DNA of 14,507 bases, taken from positions 1 to 14,507 of the forward strand of contig PIYJ01000019.1 in assembly GCA_003601725.1 (NCBI GenBank), written 5' to 3'. A model generated the notes under the pieces. That model saw nothing but the letters and a program-made list of their open reading frames with translations, was not told the origin of the DNA and ran no database searches. The translations under genes and the position numbers were made by a program. Shown one piece after another: positions 7,100 to 12,118 of the stretch (position 1 is the stretch's first letter; each line of letters opens with the position of its first letter). This DNA is from Candidatus Bathyarchaeota archaeon. Its GTDB lineage: Archaea > Thermoproteota > Bathyarchaeia > Bathyarchaeales > DTEX01.

Positions 7100-7552
7100 T
7101 TATCTCCGCCTCTTCTTCACTCCTACGGATCTGCCTTTTCTACCTGTCGTTCTAGTTTTTTGTCCCCTCACTTTAAGTCCGTAGGAATGACGGTATCCCC
7201 TCCACGATTTCATAGCTTGTTCTCTTTCAATATCTTCCTTTATTTTAAGATCAAGATCAGAAGTGATGAGGTGTATATCTTTTCCGCTCTCTAAATCTTT
7301 CCGTCTGTTTAGAAGCCAGCTTGGAAGACCGTAATCAGTAATATTCAAAACGGCATCTTCAATTCTTCGAATCTCAGCTTCTGATAAAAACCCCAGACGT
7401 TTATCAGGCGGCACCCCGGCTTTCTTCACTATAGCATCCGCTAACCTGATGCTTATGCCTTTTATCTGTGTTAAGGCATACGTTACCCTTCTCGTTCCAT
7501 CTAGGTCTCTACCGGCGAGACGTACAATATGCCTAAATTCCGCGGACATCAT
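7100..7552 (-). CDS. rps13: 30S ribosomal protein uS13
   Basis: Small-subunit head protein that contacts the P-site tRNA and the central protuberance. Seen: FRHIVRLAGRDLDGTRRVTY at the N terminus, the helix-two-turn-helix ALTQIKGISIRLADAIVKKA, LPSWLLNRRKDLESGKDIHL, and the basic C-terminal YRHSYGLKVRGQKTRTTGRK followed by GVKKRRR. 150 residues, as in other archaea. Two adjacent ATG codons (7552 and 7549) are possible starts behind a GAGG motif. It is the first gene of the cluster, about 45 nt downstream of a strong TATA box. Confidence 0.97.
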   Translation of the reverse strand: MMSAEFRHIVRLAGRDLDGTRRVTYALTQIKGISIRLADAIVKKAGVPPDKRLGFLSEAEIRRIEDAVLNITDYGLPSWLLNRRKDLESGKDIHLITSDLDLKIKEDIEREQAMKSWRGYRHSYGLKVRGQKTRTTGRKGRSVGVKKRRR

Positions 7553-7593
7553 TAAGCCTCTTTTTCTTATCCTTGCTTTTTAATACGAAGAGA

Positions 7594-7610
7594 ACATTTA
7601 TATTTAAAGA
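7594..7610 (-). promoter_or_regulatory. TATA-box promoter for the rps13-rps4-rps11-rpoD cluster
   Basis: The minus strand reads TCTTTAAATATAAATGT here, a good archaeal TATA box. A start site about 25 nt downstream (near 7576) would give a leader of roughly 24 nt to the rps13 ATG, containing GAGG. A second, weaker AT-rich element, ACTTAAATAG, lies about 50 nt farther upstream near 7652-7661. Start-site mapping is not available, so the element is inferred from sequence and position. Confidence 0.6.
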
Positions 7611-7761
7611 GTACGCTTCTGCCGTGCATTTTATCCCCGTCAGCCGTCTTCTATTTAAGTTGCTAAAATAGATCATGGATGAAACGACCTTTATCAAGGC
7701 TATTCAGAGTAATTCTCCCTTCCCGTCAAATTCTTCCTGTCCCCCTATTTTTTATTCTTTA

Positions 7762-8136
7762 TTATCGGGATTCTTCATGCTCAAAATCGCCTTGTTTTCC
7801 AACTATCCTCTCAATCTTTTTAATCCTGAATTTTTTCGGCTTCAGCGCCTCCTTGATAACGTTCCAAGCGACCTCGGGGTTTTTTCCTTCTCCACAGATG
7901 AAAATGTCGAGAGCGGCATATCTGTATTCAGGCCACGTATGAATCGAAATATGTGTCTCAGCTAGGATCAGGATAACGCTTACTCCTGTTGGAGAGAATC
8001 TTTGCGTTGTTTTATGGATTACCTTTGCACCGACATTTTTTGCTGCTGTTTCTAGGGTCTCGCATAAGAATTTTTCGTTGTTCAAGTCTCCTTCGCATTC
8101 ATACATGTCCACGAGCATTTCCTTGATTCTGAGCAT
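7762..8136 (-). CDS. speD: S-adenosylmethionine decarboxylase-like proenzyme with Thr at the processing site
   Basis: Family role: self-cleaving, pyruvoyl-dependent decarboxylation of S-adenosylmethionine to make the aminopropyl donor for polyamines (some archaeal relatives instead decarboxylate arginine). Seen, from the chosen start: MLVDMYECEGDL (7-18), TTQRFSPTGVSVILILAETH (43-62), SIHTWPEYRYAALDIFICGE (64-83). By recalled comparison with the Thermotoga and Methanocaldococcus enzymes, Ser53, His66 and Cys81 match the known catalytic residues. The Ser that follows Glu at the cleavage site is Thr61 (codon ACA), and the usual Gly after WPEY is Arg72. The ATG at 8136 fits the family N terminus and follows GGGGGA. 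An upstream ATG at 8250 would add 38 unmatched residues and span a TATA-like element. Neighbour bpsA would use its product. Whether it self-processes is unknown. Confidence 0.85.
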   Translation of the reverse strand: MLRIKEMLVDMYECEGDLNNEKFLCETLETAAKNVGAKVIHKTTQRFSPTGVSVILILAETHISIHTWPEYRYAALDIFICGEGKNPEVAWNVIKEALKPKKFRIKKIERIVGKQGDFEHEESR

Positions 8137-8217
8137 ATTGTTTTCCCCCAATGAATTATTCGCTAATGCGAAGCTGATTAAACGTGATCTCCACTCATGT
8201 TTTATGACCATCTTCAA

Positions 8218-8229
8218 GTTTAAATATCC
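8218..8229 (-). promoter_or_regulatory. Candidate TATA box for speD
   Basis: The minus strand reads GGATATTTAAAC, a reasonable archaeal TATA box. It predicts a start near 8200 and a leader of about 60 nt before the ATG at 8136. Because it lies inside the longer possible reading frame (start 8250), it favours the shorter SpeD. Inferred only. Confidence 0.35.
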
Positions 8230-8263
8230 TCTACCACGAGAGATCTCCATAGCTCTTAAACTC

Positions 8264-9472
8264 TCATATAATCTTTTTTGTTATCCTGAATCCCTTTTTC
8301 CTTCCACATCTGGGGCAACCATGGGCTTTTAAATCCTCTATTGTTCGGAACTTCTTGCCCATGCCGACATCAACGGTATAGCCGCACTTACATTTGTATG
8401 TTCTGATCGTTGGAGAAACCTCGCCGGTGTAGATCTTCCCTTGAAATGGACCGATTATTGAAGGATGAGTAGTCTCAGTTGTCTCTAGCTTCGCTAAAAA
8501 TGTGGTGTTTGCAAACATCTCAGCCCCTTCATATCTGTTAAATCTCGGAATCAATTCTCGGATGAAGAGACCCATCTCATTAATCGCGGCTTGCAGACTC
8601 AGCATCTCTTCAGGCGGCTTATGTGCAAAGGACAAGTAAACGCTTGCACATTTTCTTTTTCTAAGAGCCTCTATCCCTCGGGAGACAAAAAGCTTCATTC
8701 CTTGAATCGTATAGGGCGGATCGGTGAATACAACGTCATAATATTTTTTCAGCCCATCAGGGAGAGGCTGCCTCAAATCGTGACATATGCATTCTATGTT
8801 TATGTCTTCACGCTCCGAAGCCTCGTTGATTACCTCTAGCAACCGCTCATCGATATCGATCACCGTTATCTTTCTAGAAGCTCTAAGTAGACCCGTCGCG
8901 ATGGATGTTAAATCATCATCTCCTAGAAAGATGATTCTTCTACCTTCAACGTCTCCTTCTTCAAGCATGAAAAGAGCCCTCAAGACGGCGGTTTCAGGCG
9001 TACCGAAAGCTTGATCCAGCCAAGTATAGGGGCGTGGTCTCAGCTTCGCGTATTCCTCCAGTTTCTCAACTATGCTTCGGAACTGATCTTTAACGATGAT
9101 GGTTTTTCCAGAGCAAACCGGGCAGACCAAACTTTCATTTATTGACAGCCCTAAGACGCTTTTTACATATTCCTTCCCTTCGCTTGTTAATATGGCGCCG
9201 GCTCTTCTGGTGATTAACCCGATCTTCTCCAGTTCCCTCCTGACGGCGGCCACCACGGGCACAGGTAATCTCGTTGCGTAAGCCAAGTCTTTGGTGCCGA
9301 TCCGTCCATGGCGATAAATCTCGCGGAGAATCCGTCTCACGGCTTCTTCTCCTTCCGGCAGTCTTGTCCGCTGCGCTATTGCCTCCAAAATAGCGTCAAC
9401 AGATGCGGTGGGTCCCGATGTATTTTTTCTAGGGTTTTCAAGATTACTGTTTGGACGCTTCGATTTTTTCAT
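8264..9472 (-). CDS. bpsA: N4-bis(aminopropyl)spermidine synthase (BpsA-like) with C-terminal zinc ribbon
   Basis: Family role: transfers aminopropyl groups from decarboxylated S-adenosylmethionine to spermidine to make branched polyamines, known from thermophilic archaea and bacteria. Seen: an N-terminal winged-helix-like region (about 25-105), a CPVC pair at 117-120, a Rossmann methyltransferase-like core with LGDDDLTS (183-190), carrying the catalytic acidic motif of BpsA, KITVIDIDERLLEV (201-214) and FTDPPYTIQG (249-258). The region GDDDLTSIA...RKITVIDIDERLL closely resembles the Thermococcus enzyme as I recall it. The C terminus carries a Cys set C361, C363, C386, C389 that looks like a zinc ribbon, where the Thermococcus enzyme ends in an acidic tail. 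402 residues; ATG start with only a weak purine SD. It lies upstream of speD on the same strand, consistent with a polyamine module. Substrate could differ from spermidine. Confidence 0.85.
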   Translation of the reverse strand: MKKSKRPNSNLENPRKNTSGPTASVDAILEAIAQRTRLPEGEEAVRRILREIYRHGRIGTKDLAYATRLPVPVVAAVRRELEKIGLITRRAGAILTSEGKEYVKSVLGLSINESLVCPVCSGKTIIVKDQFRSIVEKLEEYAKLRPRPYTWLDQAFGTPETAVLRALFMLEEGDVEGRRIIFLGDDDLTSIATGLLRASRKITVIDIDERLLEVINEASEREDINIECICHDLRQPLPDGLKKYYDVVFTDPPYTIQGMKLFVSRGIEALRKRKCASVYLSFAHKPPEEMLSLQAAINEMGLFIRELIPRFNRYEGAEMFANTTFLAKLETTETTHPSIIGPFQGKIYTGEVSPTIRTYKCKCGYTVDVGMGKKFRTIEDLKAHGCPRCGRKKGFRITKKII

Positions 9473-9629
9473 TTTTCTCTCTACTTAGAATGTCAGTATC
9501 CCTATTATTTCCTTACATTGCTATCATGTATCAGCATCTCTGAAAGCAGAATGGCTTTGTAGTCTGCCTTTCCTTCGTCGCTTCGGCTTTGCGTGGTGGT
9601 GCTATGTTGAGATTTTTGGCTTTTGCGTT

Positions 9630-9650
9630 TCGAAAAATAGGTATATATAG
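9630..9650 (+). promoter_or_regulatory. Orphan TATA box with BRE-like flank
   Basis: CGAAAAATAG followed by GTATATATAG is a good archaeal BRE/TATA combination. A start site would fall near 9670-9673, exactly at an ATG (9673). It is about 300 nt from the next annotated gene, so it would drive either a short leaderless gene or a non-coding transcript. Confidence 0.45.
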
Positions 9651-9672
9651 GGTCGTGCGGAAATGCTTGTGG

Positions 9673-9840
9673 ATGTGCATTTTTGTACGTAAATGTGTTT
9701 TTATCGCAAGCTCAGAGAAGAACTTTGAGCAAAATAATTTATGGCTTCATGAGGCGATTTTTTGGAGATTTGTTTTGGATGAAACGAAAGTAAACGATGT
9801 ATTTGACGCTACTGATTGGGGTGAGAACCCTCTTCATTAG
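9673..9840 (+). CDS. Possible leaderless 55-residue mini-protein
   Basis: An open frame starts with ATG at the position predicted for the transcription start of the TATA box at 9641-9650, so it could be a leaderless mRNA. The product begins MCIFVRKCVFIAS and ends DATDWGENPLH; the middle is rich in Phe, Trp and Asn. No motif, transmembrane segment or relative is recognised. The frame is open upstream to about 9589, so openness alone is weak evidence. It may be chance in an AT-rich intergenic region. Confidence 0.2.
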   Translation: MCIFVRKCVFIASSEKNFEQNNLWLHEAIFWRFVLDETKVNDVFDATDWGENPLH

Positions 9841-9861
9841 CATCAAGACTTTAATGTTTTT

Positions 9862-9880
9862 AAGAAATGTTTATATATTG
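9862..9880 (+). promoter_or_regulatory. TATA-box promoter of the RHH/zinc-ribbon gene
   Basis: AAGAAATGTTTATATATTG contains a strong archaeal TATA box (TTTATATAT) with a purine-rich BRE-like flank. The predicted start is near 9900, giving a leader of about 47 nt to the ATG at 9947 and placing the start inside the first palindrome of the putative operator. Confidence 0.65.
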
Positions 9881-9894
9881 TTTTCAGGTTTTAT

Positions 9895-9925
9895 GTAAAT
9901 GGTTTACCATATGTAAACGATTTAC
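9895..9925. promoter_or_regulatory. Tandem palindromic operator, two copies of GTAAA-N3-TTTAC
   Basis: Two 13-bp inverted repeats lie side by side: GTAAATGGTTTAC at 9895-9907 and GTAAACGATTTAC at 9913-9925. Each has perfect 5-bp arms around a 3-bp spacer, and their centres are 18 bp apart. They cover the predicted transcription start of the downstream gene, whose product has a ribbon-helix-helix domain. RHH dimers are known to bind short palindromes in tandem, so an autorepression operator is the natural inference. Binding is not demonstrated. Confidence 0.6.
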
Positions 9926-9946
9926 GAAAATATGGAGGACATCAGA

Positions 9947-10504
9947 ATGTATAGAAAAGATTTGCGGGATATGTATAAAGAAGCAATAAGGGAATGGATG
10001 GAAAACTATAGAGACATATTGAAGGAATGGAAGGAGAAGCTTAAAGAGTGGAAGATGCAGGCTAAGAATGAGATTGCGAAGGGTTCTCTTCCTCCGCTTC
10101 CGCCGCTGCCTAATGTTCCCCGGATGCCTCCTCTCCAGCTTCACGGCGCAAGGTCTAACGTTGTTGCTTCACGCATAGGAGACGAAGAGTTGAAGATAAT
10201 CGATATGTTGATCGAGGCGGGGCTCTTTGAGACACGCTCTGAAGCAGTGGCTTTCCTTGTAAATGAAGGGATCAAAGCCCGTCAAGACATCATCGAAAAA
10301 GTTTCCTCAGCTCTAAAAGAGATCAGGAAAATAAGGCAACAAGCCGAAGAGCAAGTAAAAAAATTAAGGAAAGATCTCGGTTTAGCTGAAAGTGAAGAAA
10401 AGACATCTGGACGATTCTGCCATCAATGCGGAAGAGACTTGGCGAATCTACCTGCAGAGATACAAGTTTGCCCTTACTGTGGAACAAGACTCAAGGAAGC
10501 CTAA
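9947..10504 (+). CDS. Ribbon-helix-helix regulator with coiled coils and C-terminal zinc ribbon
   Basis: I do not recognise a named family. Seen, from the chosen start: a charged N-terminal helix (about 2-44) with Trp17, Trp28 and Trp35 spaced as in an amphipathic or coiled helix; a proline-rich linker (48-62, PPLPPLPNVP); a ribbon-helix-helix-like segment (70-113) with strand NVVASRI, helix DEELKIIDMLIEAGLF and helix RSEAVAFLVNEGIKAR; a second charged helix (113-145); and a C-terminal zinc ribbon with C158, C161, C175, C178. RHH domains bind DNA as dimers, so a transcription regulator is likely. The ATG at 9947 has GGAGG 8 nt upstream; an earlier ATG at 9932 would overlap that motif. A strong TATA box and tandem palindrome precede it, suggesting autoregulation. 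Targets and effector are unknown; 185 residues. Confidence 0.8.
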   Translation: MYRKDLRDMYKEAIREWMENYRDILKEWKEKLKEWKMQAKNEIAKGSLPPLPPLPNVPRMPPLQLHGARSNVVASRIGDEELKIIDMLIEAGLFETRSEAVAFLVNEGIKARQDIIEKVSSALKEIRKIRQQAEEQVKKLRKDLGLAESEEKTSGRFCHQCGRDLANLPAEIQVCPYCGTRLKEA

Positions 10505-10528
10505 GCTGAGGATTTAACTATTTAATCA

Positions 10529-10558
10529 TCCTTTCCTTTTTCTGTTTTCATCCTTTCT
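10529..10558 (+). terminator. Pyrimidine-rich termination tract after the RHH gene
   Basis: After the RHH stop the plus strand runs through several T-rich clusters (CTTTCCTTTTTCTG, then TTTTC and CTTTCT). Archaeal RNA polymerase terminates at T-rich tracts without a stable hairpin, and none is seen here. Inferred. Confidence 0.35.
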
Positions 10559-10593
10559 AAAGTTTCGTAGAATTCAGCGTCTCTTTGAGGCAA

Positions 10594-10606
10594 TCGTTAT
10601 ATCTAA
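10594..10606 (+). promoter_or_regulatory. Candidate TATA box for the RAM-domain pair
   Basis: TCGTTATATCTAA lies about 40 nt before the first RAM gene and would place a start site near 10625, leaving a short leader that includes the GGTGA SD at 10630-10634. The match to the archaeal TATA consensus is moderate. Confidence 0.35.
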
Positions 10607-10640
10607 TTTATCAAGTATTATTCTTTGAAGGTGAGAATCT

Positions 10641-10871
10641 TTGGTTTCGGCTTGTGTATTGATAAGAACTTCGCATGGAAAGTTCGAGGAGGTCGTTGAG
10701 AGGATTCGGCAGATTAAAGGCGTCAAGAGGGTCTTCCCAGTTTTGGGGAGATACGACGTAGTTGCGGATATTGAATGCGCAGACATATCTGAACTGGGGG
10801 CCTCTGTGCTTAGAATCGGCAGATTGGCAGGCGTGGTATTCACTGAGACTTTGGTTGAGATCCAAAAATAG
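10641..10871 (+). CDS. Stand-alone Lrp/AsnC effector-binding (RAM) domain protein 1
   Basis: A single RAM domain of 76 residues, with no helix-turn-helix. Seen: SACVLIRTSHGKFEEVVERI (strand plus helix), VKRVFPVLGRYDVVADIEC (the family GxYD turn between strands), and the terminal GVVFTETLVEI, matching the GVxxTxT end of Lrp/AsnC ligand-binding domains. Such domains form dimers and higher rings and bind amino acids or other small molecules at subunit interfaces; free-standing ones can partner with full-length Lrp regulators. The start is TTG with GGTGA 6 nt upstream. It is followed 15 nt later by a paralogue, suggesting a two-gene operon and a possible mixed oligomer. Ligand is unknown. Confidence 0.82.
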   Translation: MVSACVLIRTSHGKFEEVVERIRQIKGVKRVFPVLGRYDVVADIECADISELGASVLRIGRLAGVVFTETLVEIQK

Positions 10872-10886
10872 GGGGGAGGAAAAGAA

Positions 10887-11111
10887 TTGTTGAATGCATG
10901 TGTATTGCTTAAAGTTGTGCCGACGAAGGCGGATTCCATTTTAGAGACAGTTAAGACGATCAGAGAAGTGCGGAAGGCATACTTTACCTATGGAAGATTT
11001 GACATAGTAGTCTTCCTAGAAGTTGAAGGCTATAGGGAACTAAGAGAGATAACGGTACGTATAAATGATATACCAGGCGTGAGAAGCACAGAGACGCTGG
11101 CTGAAGGCTAA
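10887..11111 (+). CDS. Stand-alone Lrp/AsnC effector-binding (RAM) domain protein 2
   Basis: Second RAM-only protein, 74 residues, paralogous to the preceding gene: shared ACVL at the N terminus, GR(Y/F)D(V/I)V in the middle and IxGVxxTETL at the end. Seen here: NACVLLKVVPTKADSILETV, AYFTYGRFDIVVFLEVEGY, INDIPGVRSTETLAEG. Identity between the pair is low outside these motifs, so the duplication is old. The start is TTG behind a very strong GGGGGGAGGA motif about 8 nt upstream, stronger than that of gene 1, so it may be made in excess. No DNA-binding domain is present. Role could be sensing of an amino acid or coupling to another Lrp protein. Confidence 0.82.
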   Translation: MLNACVLLKVVPTKADSILETVKTIREVRKAYFTYGRFDIVVFLEVEGYRELREITVRINDIPGVRSTETLAEG

Positions 11112-11145
11112 TAATGGATTCTTACATTAACGAATAACCCTCAAC

Positions 11146-11175
11146 TGAGTCTCAAATAGGCTCATTTTTATTTTC
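11146..11175 (+). terminator. Hairpin plus T-tract after the RAM genes
   Basis: TGAGTC and GGCTCA form a 6-bp stem (one G-T wobble) around a 7-nt loop, followed directly by TTTTTATTTTCT. The form resembles an intrinsic terminator, although archaea mostly need only the T-tract. Position 35 nt after the second RAM stop fits. Confidence 0.45.
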
Positions 11176-11184
11176 TATGCGCAT

Positions 11185-11208
11185 CGAAACGTTAATGAGT
11201 CCGTTTCG
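11185..11208. repeat. Perfect 7-bp inverted repeat upstream of dtdA
   Basis: CGAAACG (11185-11191) and CGTTTCG (11202-11208) are exact inverse complements around a 10-nt spacer. There is no T-tract after it, so it is not a plain terminator. It lies 55 nt before the dtdA start and could be an operator, an RNA hairpin in the dtdA leader, or chance. It does not share the GTAAA-N3-TTTAC motif. Confidence 0.35.
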
Positions 11209-11262
11209 GCTGGACAACGAAGACTAGGAATGTAATTTTCTGGTTATCTGAGGTGTTAGAAG

Positions 11263-12081
11263 TTGATTCTACTCGTTGCATCGAAGAAAGATAAAGCTTC
11301 ATTGAACATAGCTAAGCAACTGATCGTGAATCATGATTTCCACCGAGATTCCAAAAAATTCCATGATAACCCCGTTTATTCCAGAGAGATGCCGAACGGT
11401 GAAAAGGCAGAGTTAATATTTATCGATCAGGAGTCGGTGCATACGCAGAATCTCATCTTTCCTAAACCGTTGAGATTATTAATTTTTCTTTCAAGGCATA
11501 AAAGCGAGAGTGGAAGACCTACACTTTCGGTTCATACGCCGGGAAACCTAGGTGAAGCTTCTCTCGGAGGAATCCCTAGGAGAGTCTCTGTCTCCCCTGC
11601 CAGTGCTATGAAGGAGGCTTTAATAGCGATGAAGAAAGCCCAGGAAGAGATGAATCTGAAATATGAAGTTTCCTTTGAATGCACCCATCACGGACCATCC
11701 CTCGATGTTCCAACCATGTTCGTGGAGCTTGGGAGTTCATCTATCCAATGGGAAGACCTCGACGCAGCTGAAGCAGTTGCAAGGGGGGCCTTAGCCGCCG
11801 CTTCAACCGAAAAGCTTTATCCTACGGTTCTCGGAATCGGCGGTCCCCATTACAATGGAAAATTCACTCGGAAAGCGTTGAACACTGAGATTGCCTTCGG
11901 CCATATTGTTCCTAAATATGCCGTTGAAGAATTAGATGCGGAGATGCTGAAGCAATGCGTGGAAAGAACTGTTGAGCCTGTTCAGAAAGCCTTCTTAGAT
12001 TGGAAGGGGATAAGGGGAGCTGACAAAAAGAATCTTTTAGAGAATCTGCTTAAAATCGAGTTAGAATTTGAGAAAATATAA
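11263..12081 (+). CDS. dtdA: D-aminoacyl-tRNA deacylase (DtdA/DTD2 type)
   Basis: Hydrolyses D-amino acids wrongly attached to tRNA, protecting translation; this DTD2/GEK1 type occurs in archaea and plants. Seen: N-terminal MILLVASKKDKASLNIAKQL, FLSRHKSESGRPTLSVHTPG (about 75-94), the conserved core SFECTHHGPSLDVPTMFVEL (about 137-156), a later GIGGPHYNGKFTRKA (about 192-206), and FGHIVPKYAVEEL. His-rich motifs match the metal-dependent family. Length 272 is normal. The start is TTG with AGGTG 7 nt upstream and fits the family N terminus exactly. It is transcribed toward rpl10, 37 nt away. Why it sits beside the RAM genes is not clear from the sequence. Confidence 0.94.
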   Translation: MILLVASKKDKASLNIAKQLIVNHDFHRDSKKFHDNPVYSREMPNGEKAELIFIDQESVHTQNLIFPKPLRLLIFLSRHKSESGRPTLSVHTPGNLGEASLGGIPRRVSVSPASAMKEALIAMKKAQEEMNLKYEVSFECTHHGPSLDVPTMFVELGSSSIQWEDLDAAEAVARGALAAASTEKLYPTVLGIGGPHYNGKFTRKALNTEIAFGHIVPKYAVEELDAEMLKQCVERTVEPVQKAFLDWKGIRGADKKNLLENLLKIELEFEKI

Positions 12082-12118
12082 AAATTGAATGGTTCTCAGC
12101 GCATTTCTATTTCTTTCA
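12064..12118. terminator. Convergent termination zone between dtdA and rpl10
   Basis: The two genes end 37 nt apart. On the minus strand the rpl10 transcript, after TGATGA, runs into TTTTTATATTTTCTC (about 12069-12083), overlapping the dtdA end. On the plus strand dtdA runs into TTTCTATTTCTTTC (about 12105-12118). Each T-rich tract could terminate its own strand. No strong hairpin is seen. Confidence 0.4.

Larger units (their letters stand above)
9473..9946. other. Long intergenic region between divergent bpsA and the RHH gene
   Basis: About 470 nt with no convincing conserved gene. It holds a TATA box near 9641-9650, a short possible leaderless frame after it, a second strong TATA box near 9869-9879 and a tandem palindrome at 9895-9925, listed separately. 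It looks more T-rich and less like coding sequence than its flanks. The bpsA side (9473-9600) has no clear TATA box on the minus strand; GGAAATAATAGG near 9500-9511 is the closest. I see no tRNA cloverleaf and no C/D-box pair that satisfies both motifs. Confidence 0.6.

Noticed and set aside
7675..7965. Two plus-strand open frames of about 90 residues
   Set aside because: They are antisense to speD, overlap each other in different frames and lack recognisable motifs or SDs.
8137..8250. Longer SpeD start adding 38 residues
   Set aside because: Residues do not match the family N terminus, SD is weak, and a TATA-like element lies inside. Kept only as an alternative.
9720..9840. Possible C/D-box small RNA (ATGAGG ... 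CTGA)
   Set aside because: The C box is poor, D' and C' boxes do not fit, and spacing is not convincing.
9473..9946. tRNA or other structured RNA in the intergenic region
   Set aside because: No cloverleaf arms, no TTC loop motif and no GC-rich structured block seen by eye.
9884..10144. Minus-strand 86-residue frame over the RHH gene start
   Set aside because: Covers the promoter/operator and N terminus of the RHH gene on the other strand; composition reflects the reverse of a charged helix.
10574..10939. Minus-strand open frames across the RAM genes
   Set aside because: Antisense to the RAM-domain genes, whose plus-strand products match a known fold and have good SDs.
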